Assembly: GCA_964495935.1 (NCBI GenBank)
Contig: CAZBXQ010000011.1
Coordinates: 1-64,000, forward strand
Reading direction: 5' to 3'
Origin: JAJYSO01 sp964495935
GTDB taxonomy: Bacteria > Bacteroidota > Bacteroidia > Flavobacteriales > Flavobacteriaceae
DNA length: 64,000 bases
This document shows, in pieces, positions 7,999-16,228 of this stretch. The position numbers were made by a program, and so were the translations under genes. Within the stretch, counting starts at the first letter, position 1. Each line of letters begins with the position of its first letter. The notes under the pieces are model-generated. The model was not told the DNA's origin and ran no database searches. It saw only the letters and a program-made list of their open reading frames with translations.

Positions 7999-8697
7999 TC
8001 AATAATCGCTTAAAAGTTGTATATACGCGTCAAAAGTATTTTCTATACCGATGGAGAAAGCCTTCGAAAAGAAATGGGTTCCCACTTGTACTTCTTCAAT
8101 ATGCGGAACCCGATTTAGAACCGTATTGAGATCTTCAAAATCCAATCCTTCTCCTATTCCTACCTTCATTCCCAGATCTACTGCTACCTTTGCGGCGTGA
8201 ATAAGTTTTTGTAGCCTTTCCTCATTCACCGGTTTATCTTTTGATTTCAGAATAAGGGTATCTACGCCCGTCGCACTACTCTTTTGTATCTCCTGCGGTA
8301 AAGCCTCTGTTAACAAGGCCAAGCTTATTGCTCGGGGTTTAGATTTCAGGGAAACTTGAGCCCACCGCTCCCCAGTTTTAGGATTCTCCCCATTGCCGCC
8401 CTCCCGTAAAAAATCAAAAGAAGGATTCCAAATCCAGCCTTTGGGCTGTAAATCCATCAGCTTTTCAAGATCCTCCATACCCTCCCATTCGGTTATGATA
8501 AAGGAATCGATTACCCCCGGTTCCAGCCGGTGGTAAATAAATTCTTCATTTGTTCTATTCAATGCTAACGACCAATCAAAAAATCCGTCGTAGCGCAGTT
8601 TTAAAGTTTCTAAAAAAGATATAAATTGCTCTTCTTTCCCGGCAGATTCGGGAAGCAGGTTAAAATAGGGAGTACTGTTAAGACTTAATTTAATCAC
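7999..8697 (-). CDS. PdxJ-like protein lacking catalytic residues
   Basis: About 232 residues from a GTG start at 8695-8697, chosen because IKLSLN then lines up with the TKLSVN start of PdxJ and a TAnnTTTG box lies just upstream. An ATG at 8725 would fall inside that box. PdxJ makes pyridoxine 5'-phosphate. The C-terminal third matches it well (HAAKVAVDLGMKVGI, then VPHIEEVQVG, then IGIENTFDAYIQLL). The N-terminal signatures (IATLRNARG, VHPRPDERHI) are absent. The GHD/GHG histidine is Glu183 (GIGEGL), and the later IGHA is VGTH. The frame is intact and the position between the hydrolase and the CBS gene is that of pdxJ. It is probably a non-catalytic descendant. Confidence 0.75.
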   Translation of the reverse strand: MIKLSLNSTPYFNLLPESAGKEEQFISFLETLKLRYDGFFDWSLALNRTNEEFIYHRLEPGVIDSFIITEWEGMEDLEKLMDLQPKGWIWNPSFDFLREGGNGENPKTGERWAQVSLKSKPRAISLALLTEALPQEIQKSSATGVDTLILKSKDKPVNEERLQKLIHAAKVAVDLGMKVGIGEGLDFEDLNTVLNRVPHIEEVQVGTHFFSKAFSIGIENTFDAYIQLLSDY

Positions 8698-8715
8698 AAA
8701 AATATCATGAAGAGA

Positions 8716-8723
8716 CAAAAATA
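8716..8723 (-). promoter_or_regulatory. -7 box of the PdxJ-like gene
   Basis: TATTTTTG on the minus strand matches TAnnTTTG. Transcription would begin near 8709, about 12 bases before the GTG at 8697 and downstream of the alternative ATG at 8725-8727. I see no TTG at the expected -33 distance. Confidence 0.4.
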
Positions 8724-8784
8724 GCACCTACAAAGGGTTTATTGCCTTATTTTTTGTTTTATTTGTAATCAAAGAGAAGTGATT

Positions 8785-9444
8785 ATGCCCATTTCTGAGT
8801 ATATTATTAATGACATCGAGCTTCAGCCTCTTTCTCAACAAGTAGGGGAATTGAAAAAGATGTTTAATGAGTTAACGACCTCCCACATTCCGGTTGGTGA
8901 GAACGGGACGTATCGGGGCTGTATTTCTGAAAATGACATCCGGTGTTTTGAATCCGAAAAATCGATAAAAGACTATCAGTATGCCTTGTCCACATTTTTC
9001 ACCAGGCCTACCCGCCCACTTCTTGATACGCTTAAGAATTTTACGGCAAACGACGCCAATATTCTTCCGGTTTTAGAAGACCAGTCCAATGCCTATTTGG
9101 GATATTTTGAATTAAACGATATTATCGCCTTGCTGAATGAAGCCCCTTTTTTCAGTGAAGAGGGCAACATCATCATTGTCGAAAAAGAGCTCAATAATTT
9201 TTCCTTCAGCGAGGTTGCACAAATCATCGAATCCAACCAAAGCAAGATTTATGGTTTCTACATTAGCCATACCTCAGAAACGACCGTACAGATAACGATT
9301 AAAACGGGACTGACTCATATTAATGAGATTCTCCAGACTTTTAGGCGTTATGAATACGGCATCATCAGTGAGCATCAAGAAGATGCTTTTCTTCAGGATT
9401 TGGAAGAACGATCGGCCTATCTAAACCGTTATCTCAACATATAA
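8785..9444 (+). CDS. CBS-domain protein
   Basis: 219 residues from ATG 8785, preceded by AAAGAGAA. A GTG two codons upstream is less likely. The first 125 residues look like a pair of CBS motifs (HIPVGENGTYRGCISENDIR and ILPVLEDQSNAYLGYFELNDII), which bind adenosine-type nucleotides. The C-terminal part, about 130-205, resembles an ACT-like sensor half (NIIIVEKELNNFSFSEVAQIIESN). It lies 6 bases ahead of nadK, the conserved order in Flavobacteriia, so a role tied to nucleotide or energy status is plausible but unproven. Confidence 0.85.
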   Translation: MPISEYIINDIELQPLSQQVGELKKMFNELTTSHIPVGENGTYRGCISENDIRCFESEKSIKDYQYALSTFFTRPTRPLLDTLKNFTANDANILPVLEDQSNAYLGYFELNDIIALLNEAPFFSEEGNIIIVEKELNNFSFSEVAQIIESNQSKIYGFYISHTSETTVQITIKTGLTHINEILQTFRRYEYGIISEHQEDAFLQDLEERSAYLNRYLNI

Positions 9445-9450
9445 TCGAAT

Positions 9451-10344
9451 ATGAAAATAGGTATATACGGCCAATTCTATCACGCCCATTCAGAAATTTA
9501 CATTCAACAACTTCTCAATTTATTAGAGGAGGCAAGAATTGAATTTCTATTGGAAGAAGGTTTCTCAAAAATCATGAGAGACAATAAAATTATTGACAAT
9601 AAATATGCCGATCTTCCTACTTTTCAAACGTTGGATAAATCTTTTGATCTGTTTTTTAGTATTGGTGGAGACGGCACCATTCTCAAATCGGTCAACTTCG
9701 TTAAAAGCCTGGATATTCCTATCGTTGGTATTAATACCGGCCGGTTGGGTTTTTTATCTACGGTACAAAAAGAAGAAATCAAGGAATCCCTATCGGCCAT
9801 TCTCGAAAAAAAATGCCTGATTTCTACCCGGGAATTATTGCAGTTGGAACTGGATTCTGAAGAATACAAATTACCGGAATCGCGATTTGCGCTTAACGAC
9901 ATTGTGATTAACCGTAAAAATTCAACGTCTATGATTACGGTAAAAACCTGGCTGGACGATCAATATTTAACGGCCTATTGGGCCGATGGATTAATTGTGA
10001 CTACCGCCACCGGATCAACCGGGTATTCAATGAGTTGCGGAGGTCCTATCATTACCCCCCAAACCGATGCTTTAGGGTTAACCCCGATCGCTCCGCACAA
10101 CCTTAATGCCCGCCCGCTCATCATTCCCAGTAACACGGTTATTACCTTAACGGTAGAGACTCGGGAAGAGGAATTTTTGGTGGCTATGGACTCCGGGCTT
10201 TTAAGCCTTAAAAAGGAAACGAAATTAACCATTAAAAAAGCTCCTTTTACCATTGACCTGGTGATGTTGCATAAAGACAGCTTTCTCAGAACCCTTCGTC
10301 AAAAGCTATTATGGGGAAAAGACCAACGCAACCGCAAGAATTGA
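9451..10344 (+). CDS. nadK: NAD kinase
   Basis: 297 residues. NadK phosphorylates NAD to NADP in the cytoplasm. The nucleotide-binding GGDG motif is at residues 72-75 (SIGGDGTILKS). The family motif NDIVINRKN and the glycine-rich ATTATGSTGYS segment are intact. The protein has the usual length and the gene begins 6 bases after the CBS gene. NADPH supply links it functionally to the pntAB transhydrogenase further along the window. Confidence 0.96.
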   Translation: MKIGIYGQFYHAHSEIYIQQLLNLLEEARIEFLLEEGFSKIMRDNKIIDNKYADLPTFQTLDKSFDLFFSIGGDGTILKSVNFVKSLDIPIVGINTGRLGFLSTVQKEEIKESLSAILEKKCLISTRELLQLELDSEEYKLPESRFALNDIVINRKNSTSMITVKTWLDDQYLTAYWADGLIVTTATGSTGYSMSCGGPIITPQTDALGLTPIAPHNLNARPLIIPSNTVITLTVETREEEFLVAMDSGLLSLKKETKLTIKKAPFTIDLVMLHKDSFLRTLRQKLLWGKDQRNRKN

Positions 10345-10418
10345 ATCGGAAGAAAACGGCCTCTTTAGCCACACTATAATAAAGTATTGAAAATTAAGTA
10401 ATGAGAAAACTTAATTCC

Positions 10419-10426
10419 TATATTTG
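10419..10426 (+). promoter_or_regulatory. -7 box upstream of the DUF6089 gene
   Basis: TATATTTG matches TAnnTTTG, 17 bases before the ATG at 10444. No TTG lies at about 19 bases upstream. It suggests that the barrel-uppS-bamA part of the cluster has its own promoter. Confidence 0.4.
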
Positions 10427-10443
10427 CAAACTTTCATGACCTA

Positions 10444-11136
10444 ATGCGTTACCTCGTAATATCTTTTATAATGGTATTTTGGATGCAAGGAACTCAAGCC
10501 CAAAAATATGAAATCGGTCCTTTCCTGGGAGGATCCAATTTTATTGGAGATGTAGGGGCTACTACTTACATTCGGCCGAATAGTCTGGTATTGGGGGCGA
10601 TCGGCAAATGGAATCGAAGTCCGCGTCATTCCTGGCGAGCCACTTTGACCTATACCCATTTAAAAGGGATGGATTCAAAATCCAATCAGGAACGTCGCAG
10701 GAGAAGAGATTATTCGTTTTCGAATAAAACACTCGAACTCATGTTAGGTTTGGAATTTAATTTTTGGGAATGGGATATTTATACCTTACATCCGGGAATC
10801 ACTCCGTATTTGGCCTCCGGAGTTTCCGTATTGTTAACACACGATATGTATCTCAATCAAAATGATGAAATAGAACCTCTGAAAACTCGAATAGGCTTCG
10901 CTATTCCAATGATAATAGGAGCTAAGACACGAATTTCGGGTGGTCTTAATCTGGGGTTGGAAATTGGAGCCCGAATGAGTTTTTACAATAGTTTGGATGG
11001 AAGTGTATCGCAACACGTAGAGGAAAGTTACACTTCTTCGTCATTTGGCAATCCCAACCAGTTTGACTGGTATATGTTTACAGGAGTAACATTGACCTTT
11101 GCCTTTGGACAAAATCCCTGTTACAAAGTTTATTAA
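10444..11136 (+). CDS. DUF6089-type outer-membrane beta-barrel protein
   Basis: 230 residues with a signal peptide ending in GTQAQ (about residue 19). An eight-strand-like barrel follows: EIGPFLGGSNFIGDVG, alternating hydrophobic strands, and an aromatic C-terminal strand WYMFTGVTLTFAFG. The family occupies this position, just before uppS and bamA, in many Flavobacteriia, where it is called DUF6089. Its function is unknown. The neighbours suggest envelope biogenesis or an abundant small outer-membrane protein. It ends 9 bases before uppS. Confidence 0.8.
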   Translation: MRYLVISFIMVFWMQGTQAQKYEIGPFLGGSNFIGDVGATTYIRPNSLVLGAIGKWNRSPRHSWRATLTYTHLKGMDSKSNQERRRRRDYSFSNKTLELMLGLEFNFWEWDIYTLHPGITPYLASGVSVLLTHDMYLNQNDEIEPLKTRIGFAIPMIIGAKTRISGGLNLGLEIGARMSFYNSLDGSVSQHVEESYTSSSFGNPNQFDWYMFTGVTLTFAFGQNPCYKVY

Positions 11137-11145
11137 ATAAATACC

Positions 11146-11877
11146 ATGGCAAAACTACAAAAGGACAAATTACCGGAACATCTCGCGATTATTATGGACG
11201 GGAACGGGCGTTGGGCCAAATCACAAGGTTTCAAAAGAATATTGGGCCATAAAAACGGTACGAAGGCGGTTCGTCAAACCGTAGAAACATGTGCCGAATT
11301 AGGGATTAAGAATCTCACTCTCTTTGCTTTTTCCACAGAAAACTGGAATCGCCCCAAACTCGAGATTAATACCCTGATGGAGTTGTTGGTATCTTCGCTA
11401 AAAAAAGAATTGCCTACCATGATGAAAAATGACATCAAGCTCTCGGCAATCGGAAAATTAAAAACCCTACCGAAAGCGGTTCAAGGGGAGTTGAACGAGG
11501 TCATTGTACAAACCAAGAACAACAACAGAATGAATCTGATTTTGGCACTGAGTTATGGAGCGCGGAACGAGCTGGTGCGCGCTACTAAAAATATTGCCAA
11601 ACAGGTTCGTGATAAAAAATTAGCTCCAGAAGATATCGATGCCAAGCTCATTCAGGAACATTTATATACCGCCCAGCTTCCGGATGTAGATCTTTTAATT
11701 AGAACCAGCGGAGAGCAGCGAATCAGCAATTTTTTACTTTGGCAAATCGCCTATGCAGAATTATATTTCACCAAAACCCTTTGGCCCGATTTTAGAAAAG
11801 AAGATTTGCTCGAAGCACTTTTAAATTATCAAAATAGAGAACGACGATTTGGAAAAATTAGCGAACAACTTGAATAG
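11146..11877 (+). CDS. uppS: Isoprenyl transferase (undecaprenyl diphosphate synthase)
   Basis: 243 residues. This cis-prenyltransferase condenses isopentenyl diphosphate onto farnesyl diphosphate, giving the C55 carrier lipid for cell-wall and polysaccharide synthesis. The catalytic region IIMDGNGRWAK holds Asp18. LFAFSTENWNRPK and the C-terminal substrate region LIRTSGEQRISNFLLWQ are intact. It is followed 4 bases later by bamA, the conserved arrangement. Confidence 0.97.
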   Translation: MAKLQKDKLPEHLAIIMDGNGRWAKSQGFKRILGHKNGTKAVRQTVETCAELGIKNLTLFAFSTENWNRPKLEINTLMELLVSSLKKELPTMMKNDIKLSAIGKLKTLPKAVQGELNEVIVQTKNNNRMNLILALSYGARNELVRATKNIAKQVRDKKLAPEDIDAKLIQEHLYTAQLPDVDLLIRTSGEQRISNFLLWQIAYAELYFTKTLWPDFRKEDLLEALLNYQNRERRFGKISEQLE

Positions 11878-11881
11878 TCCT

Positions 11882-14461
11882 ATGAGTAAAAGTTTATCCC
11901 TCATTTTTTGCCTATGTTTTGCTTTCATCAACTTTACCACAACAGCCCAAGATTTGGCAATAGGGCAAGGTAAAGAATATAAAATCGGAGGCATTAAAGT
12001 GACCGGATCAACCAATTACAATGACCAGACCATCATTACCTATACCGGTTTAAAAAAAGGACAAAAAATATATGTCCCCGGCGACAAAATCAGCAATGCC
12101 ATTAAAAAACTATGGGATCTCAATCTCTTTAGCGATATCAACTTTTATGTGACCAATATCAAAGGCAAAGAAGTTTTCCTCGAATTGGAAATAATAGAGG
12201 TTCCGGAGCTCAACAAAGTAGTTCTTAACGGCCTCAAAAAAAAGAAAGACCGCAAAAAGGTTATTGACGACAATAAACTCAAAGCAGGTACCAAAGTCAC
12301 CGAAAATTTTCTGGCCAATACGAAAAGAAAGATTCAAAAAGACTTTAGATCAGATGGGTTTTATAATTCTACGGTAAGTCTAAAAACCGTTGAGGTACCC
12401 GACACTTCAAACAACAACAAGGTAAACAAAGTAAATCTTATCGTTGATATCGACAAGGGCTCAAAGGTCAAATTACAAAGCATAGAATTTGAAGGTAATC
12501 ACGTTTTAAGCGATGCCAAGCTGAGGCGTACTATGAAAACCAAACAAAAATTCCCGGGGCGTTTCTGGAAACGTTCAAAATTTGTAGCCGACACTTATAA
12601 AGAGGATAAAGAAAAAATTATCAAGAAATACAAATCTCGGGGATATCGGGATGCACGTATTCTTTATGACAGCATTACACAAATTAACGATGATCTCTTA
12701 GCCCTTAAGATAGGCGTTGAAGAAGGAGAAAAATATTATTTTGGAGACATCTCCTTTCTGGGGAATAACGTATATAGCGATGCTCAACTCAACCAGATTC
12801 TAAGAATTAAAAAAGGAGACCTCTACAACGGCTCTTTACTTGAAGAGCGAATCGCAGATAACTCCAAACCCGATGCCGATGACATCACTAATCTCTATCA
12901 AAACAGCGGGTACCTGTTCTCTCAAATTAACCCCGTGGAAACACGGGTGTATAACGACACCATCGATTTTGAGATTCGAATTAACGAGGGTAAAATGGCT
13001 CATTTTGACCACGTCTATGTAACCGGCAACGACAAAACCAACGACCACGTCATTTACCGGGATCTTCGAACCCGTCCGGGGGAGCGATACAGCAAAGAAA
13101 ATGTGGTACGAACGGTTCGGGAATTAGGACAATTGGGCTTTTTTGATGCCGAAAAACTCGAACCCGAGTTTGAAAATGTGGATCCTAATGAAGGAACTCT
13201 CGATTTGCATTACAAAGTTGCCGAAACCGGTTCGAGCCAAATTGAGCTACAAGGAGGATACGGCGGCGGCGGCTTTGTCGGAACCATCGGTCTTTCTTTC
13301 AATAACTTCTCGATCAAAAATATTTTTAATGGAGATGCCTGGCGTCCCCTACCCAGTGGGGACGGGCAAACGCTAAGCTTGAGAGCCCAGGCAGCCAGTT
13401 ATTACCAAACCTATAGTTTAGGCTTTGAAGAGCCTTGGCTGGGCGGTAAAAAACCAATTCGATTATCAACCTCTTTCTCTCACACCATCGAGCATTATTA
13501 CGATTACTTTTCGCGAGAGACCGACCGAAGCCGTAAATTTTTGGTTACCGGGGGTTCGGTAGGTCTGGCCAAACGTTTATCTTGGCCGGATGACTTCTTT
13601 ACGCTTTCCGGAGCGTTGAGTTTCCAGCATTACAGCATGCATAATTATAATATCGGGTTATTTAACTTCCCCGAAGGAACTTCCAATAACTTGGCTTTTA
13701 CTCTCGCACTGAGTCGGAATAACACCCATACCAACCCCATTTTCCCGACCGGAGGATCAAAATTTGAAATCAGTGCTAAACTTACTCCGCCCTATTCTTT
13801 GTTTAGCGGGAAGGATTTCAAAAATTTAGAAAACGATCCGAGGTATCAAACCAACGGGCAACCGGATCCGGTTAAAATCGACAAGGCCCGCTTCAACTGG
13901 CTGGAGTACTACAAATTAAAAATGAAAGCCGATTGGTACAATCGGTTATTTGGGAAATTGGTATTGCGTACCAATCTCGAATACGGATTTTTGGGAGCTT
14001 ACAATAATGACCGGGGCGTACCCCCCTTTGAACGTTTTTATGTAGGTGGAGATGGAATGGCCACCTACAGTCTGGACGGACGGGAAAATGTCAGATTGCG
14101 TGGATATCCCAATCAATCGATCACCCCGGCCGAGCGAAAGGATTCTTCCGGAGCCACCCGTAATGACGGTTCTACCATCTACGAAAAATACACGATGGAG
14201 TTGCGCTACCCGATCACCCTAAAGCCCATGGCCTCTATCTATGGATTGGCCTTCCTTGAGGGTGGAGCGGCCTTTGACCGGTTCCGTGATTTCGATCCTT
14301 TTCATTTAAATCGTTCTGCCGGTTTTGGAATTCGTATCTTTATGCCTCAGTTTGGCCTGTTGGGAATCGACTTTGGATATGGATTTGATCCTATTCCGGG
14401 AACATTGGACAATAAACCCAATGGTTGGGAGACGCATTTTATCATCGGGCAGAACTTTTAA
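11882..14461 (+). CDS. bamA: Outer-membrane assembly factor BamA
   Basis: 859 residues from ATG 11882. That start gives a good signal peptide (MSKSLSLIFCLCFAFINF, then TTAQ). An upstream TTG start would place 11 residues before it. Five POTRA domains span about 40-430, recognisable by repeats such as VKLQSIEFEGNHVLSD and KYYFGDISFLGNNVYSD. The rest is the 16-strand Omp85 barrel. It contains VRLRGYP, the conserved VRGF-type motif of the L6 loop, and ends in a C-terminal aromatic strand (WETHFIIGQNF). BamA inserts barrel proteins into the outer membrane and is essential. The two chaperone genes follow. Confidence 0.96.
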   Translation: MSKSLSLIFCLCFAFINFTTTAQDLAIGQGKEYKIGGIKVTGSTNYNDQTIITYTGLKKGQKIYVPGDKISNAIKKLWDLNLFSDINFYVTNIKGKEVFLELEIIEVPELNKVVLNGLKKKKDRKKVIDDNKLKAGTKVTENFLANTKRKIQKDFRSDGFYNSTVSLKTVEVPDTSNNNKVNKVNLIVDIDKGSKVKLQSIEFEGNHVLSDAKLRRTMKTKQKFPGRFWKRSKFVADTYKEDKEKIIKKYKSRGYRDARILYDSITQINDDLLALKIGVEEGEKYYFGDISFLGNNVYSDAQLNQILRIKKGDLYNGSLLEERIADNSKPDADDITNLYQNSGYLFSQINPVETRVYNDTIDFEIRINEGKMAHFDHVYVTGNDKTNDHVIYRDLRTRPGERYSKENVVRTVRELGQLGFFDAEKLEPEFENVDPNEGTLDLHYKVAETGSSQIELQGGYGGGGFVGTIGLSFNNFSIKNIFNGDAWRPLPSGDGQTLSLRAQAASYYQTYSLGFEEPWLGGKKPIRLSTSFSHTIEHYYDYFSRETDRSRKFLVTGGSVGLAKRLSWPDDFFTLSGALSFQHYSMHNYNIGLFNFPEGTSNNLAFTLALSRNNTHTNPIFPTGGSKFEISAKLTPPYSLFSGKDFKNLENDPRYQTNGQPDPVKIDKARFNWLEYYKLKMKADWYNRLFGKLVLRTNLEYGFLGAYNNDRGVPPFERFYVGGDGMATYSLDGRENVRLRGYPNQSITPAERKDSSGATRNDGSTIYEKYTMELRYPITLKPMASIYGLAFLEGGAAFDRFRDFDPFHLNRSAGFGIRIFMPQFGLLGIDFGYGFDPIPGTLDNKPNGWETHFIIGQNF

Positions 14462-14497
14462 TTAAAATTTGGCACGATATTTTCTATACATGGGATT

Positions 14498-15364
14498 ATG
14501 AAAGCGCGGTTGTTCATCTTGAGTTTATTTTTATTCAGCATGTATAGCGTTCAAGCGCAACGGCAAAATAAAATAGGCTATATCGACATGAATTATATTT
14601 TGGAGCGAATACCGGAATACCAAGAAGCCAATGCCCAGCTTGATGCCAAAATTAAACAATGGAAAACCGAAATCGATATTTGGCAGGACAGTATCCGAAA
14701 TTTAAAACAAGCCCTGGAAGATGAGCGTCCGCTATTGACGCCAGAGCTGATTGAAGAACGGCAGGAAGACATTAAATATGAAGAGCGCAGGCTTCGGGAA
14801 TATCAGGAACAACGTTTTGGTACCAACGGAGACATGGTGCAACAGAGTATTCAAATTGCCCGCCCTATCGAGGATCAGGTTTTTAATATTATACAGGAAA
14901 TTGGCTTAAATCGGGAATACGATTTTATCTTTGACAGTTCTTCGGATGCTTTAATGTTATTTTCAGCAGAACGACACGATATTAGCGATCAGGTATTAGC
15001 CAGTATTAACCGAAATGCCAATCGGTTAAAACGGGAAAAAGAATTTGAGGCTCGCCAATTGGAGCGACCACAAGGAGAAGAAGAATACAAATCGGTTGAA
15101 CGCGCCCGAATAGACAGAGAAGAAAAAGAAGCCCGTGAGGCCGAAAAACGAAAAATCGAAGAAGCGCGGAAAGAACATTTTGACGAAATTAGAAAAGAGC
15201 GTGAAGCTTCCCGATCACAACGAACAGAAGAGCAAAAATCACATCGTGAAAAATTATTGGAAGAACGGCAAAAGTACCGGGATTCCGTTAATCACGCCCG
15301 CGAACAAACGTTTAAGAAACAGCAACGGAAAAGAGACTCGATACTTCGTGCTCGAAAAAAGTGA
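14498..15364 (+). CDS. OmpH/Skp family periplasmic chaperone, long form
   Basis: 288 residues with a signal peptide (to SVQAQ, about residue 21). An OmpH/Skp region follows (KIGYIDMNYILERIPEYQEANAQL), ending near residue 170. A highly charged Glu/Arg/Lys coiled-coil tail of about 110 residues follows, roughly twice the length of ordinary Skp. Skp trimers hold unfolded outer-membrane proteins on their way to BamA, encoded just upstream. The long tail is usual for the first of the paired genes in Flavobacteriia. Confidence 0.88.
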   Translation: MKARLFILSLFLFSMYSVQAQRQNKIGYIDMNYILERIPEYQEANAQLDAKIKQWKTEIDIWQDSIRNLKQALEDERPLLTPELIEERQEDIKYEERRLREYQEQRFGTNGDMVQQSIQIARPIEDQVFNIIQEIGLNREYDFIFDSSSDALMLFSAERHDISDQVLASINRNANRLKREKEFEARQLERPQGEEEYKSVERARIDREEKEAREAEKRKIEEARKEHFDEIRKEREASRSQRTEEQKSHREKLLEERQKYRDSVNHAREQTFKKQQRKRDSILRARKK

Positions 15365-15382
15365 TAATTACTAAAAAACTAA

Positions 15383-15390
15383 TATTTTTG
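15383..15390 (+). promoter_or_regulatory. -7 box upstream of the second ompH gene
   Basis: TATTTTTG fits TAnnTTTG and lies 59 bases before the ATG. No TTG stands at the -33 distance. It may give extra transcription of the short chaperone gene. Confidence 0.35.
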
Positions 15391-15449
15391 TAATCCAAAT
15401 TTTGACCATAAACCACAAACAATTACTTAACAACTAATTTATTAAAACC

Positions 15450-15956
15450 ATGAAACACGTAAAATTATTTTTAATAGCCCTTATTACGTTAGGTACAGTG
15501 AGCCTGAGTAGTGCTCAAACTAAAATTGCCCATATCTCGACTCAGGAACTCATTGAATCGATGCCCGATTATCAAGATGCCCGATCACAAATCAGCAAAC
15601 TGCAAAACTCCTACTCGTCGCAAATTGAAGACATGATGAAGGAACTTCAGGAAAAAAGCAAAAAATATGAATCTGAGGCTCCCGATCAAACCGATGAGGA
15701 AAACCAAAGACGCATGCAGGATTTACAAGAATCTAATGAACGCGTTAGAAGTTTTCAACAAAACGCGCAAAAAGAACTGAGCGAAAAACAAGAATCGCTG
15801 ATGAAACCCCTACTGGACAAAGCCAAAAATGCAATCGAAAAAGTAGCCGAGGAAGAAGGCTATGAATATGTACTCGATTCTACAGAGGGTGGTGGTGTTC
15901 TTGTAGCCAACGGCCATGACTTAATGCCGGAAGTTAAAAAGGAACTGGGCATTTAA
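15450..15956 (+). CDS. OmpH/Skp family periplasmic chaperone, short form
   Basis: 168 residues with a signal peptide ending SLSSAQ (about residue 23). The complete Skp fold follows: TKIAHISTQELIESMPDYQDA, a pair of long charged helices (about 50-130), and the closing strand EEEGYEYVLDSTEGGGVLVANG. It is the second member of a tandem pair after bamA. In related genomes murI often follows this pair. Here a terminator and the convergent der gene follow instead. Confidence 0.93.
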   Translation: MKHVKLFLIALITLGTVSLSSAQTKIAHISTQELIESMPDYQDARSQISKLQNSYSSQIEDMMKELQEKSKKYESEAPDQTDEENQRRMQDLQESNERVRSFQQNAQKELSEKQESLMKPLLDKAKNAIEKVAEEEGYEYVLDSTEGGGVLVANGHDLMPEVKKELGI

Positions 15957-15985
15957 AAAAAGCAACTCCCCAGAAACTGTAAACG

Positions 15986-16025
15986 AATCCCTCTTTTCTA
16001 AGCTTGAAAGGGGGGATTTCTTTTT
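15986..16025 (+). terminator. Terminator of the bamA-ompH cluster
   Basis: A 13-base-pair stem (15986-15998 with 16006-16018, two G-T pairs, 7-base loop) is followed by TTCTTTTT. It lies 30 bases past the last stop codon. Confidence 0.9.
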
Positions 16026-16228
16026 GGTTAAAAGCTGAGCTCTCCCACCATCGTTACCCCTGACCGTTTTTTTAATTTGTCGTTGATGAGTTACACTTTT
16101 AGGATACTTGTTACCAACTGTTTAAACCCTTCCCCACCACTGTCATCTGTAAAAATGCGACCGAAGGAGCATCTTATTCAGGATCCTACCAGCATGACCA
16201 ATCGCTCAAAAAAGGGATTTTTCAACAC
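16026..16228. other. Intergenic region between ompH and der
   Basis: About 200 bases with no supportable gene. Around 16140-16210 the text (GCGACCGAAGGAGCATCT, then ATTCAGGATCCTACC) resembles the worn repeat sequences common between genes in Flavobacteriia. I cannot prove this without a genome search. Confidence 0.25.

Noticed and set aside
11849..11881. Earlier TTG start for bamA
   Set aside because: It would lie inside uppS and place 11 residues before a clean signal peptide.
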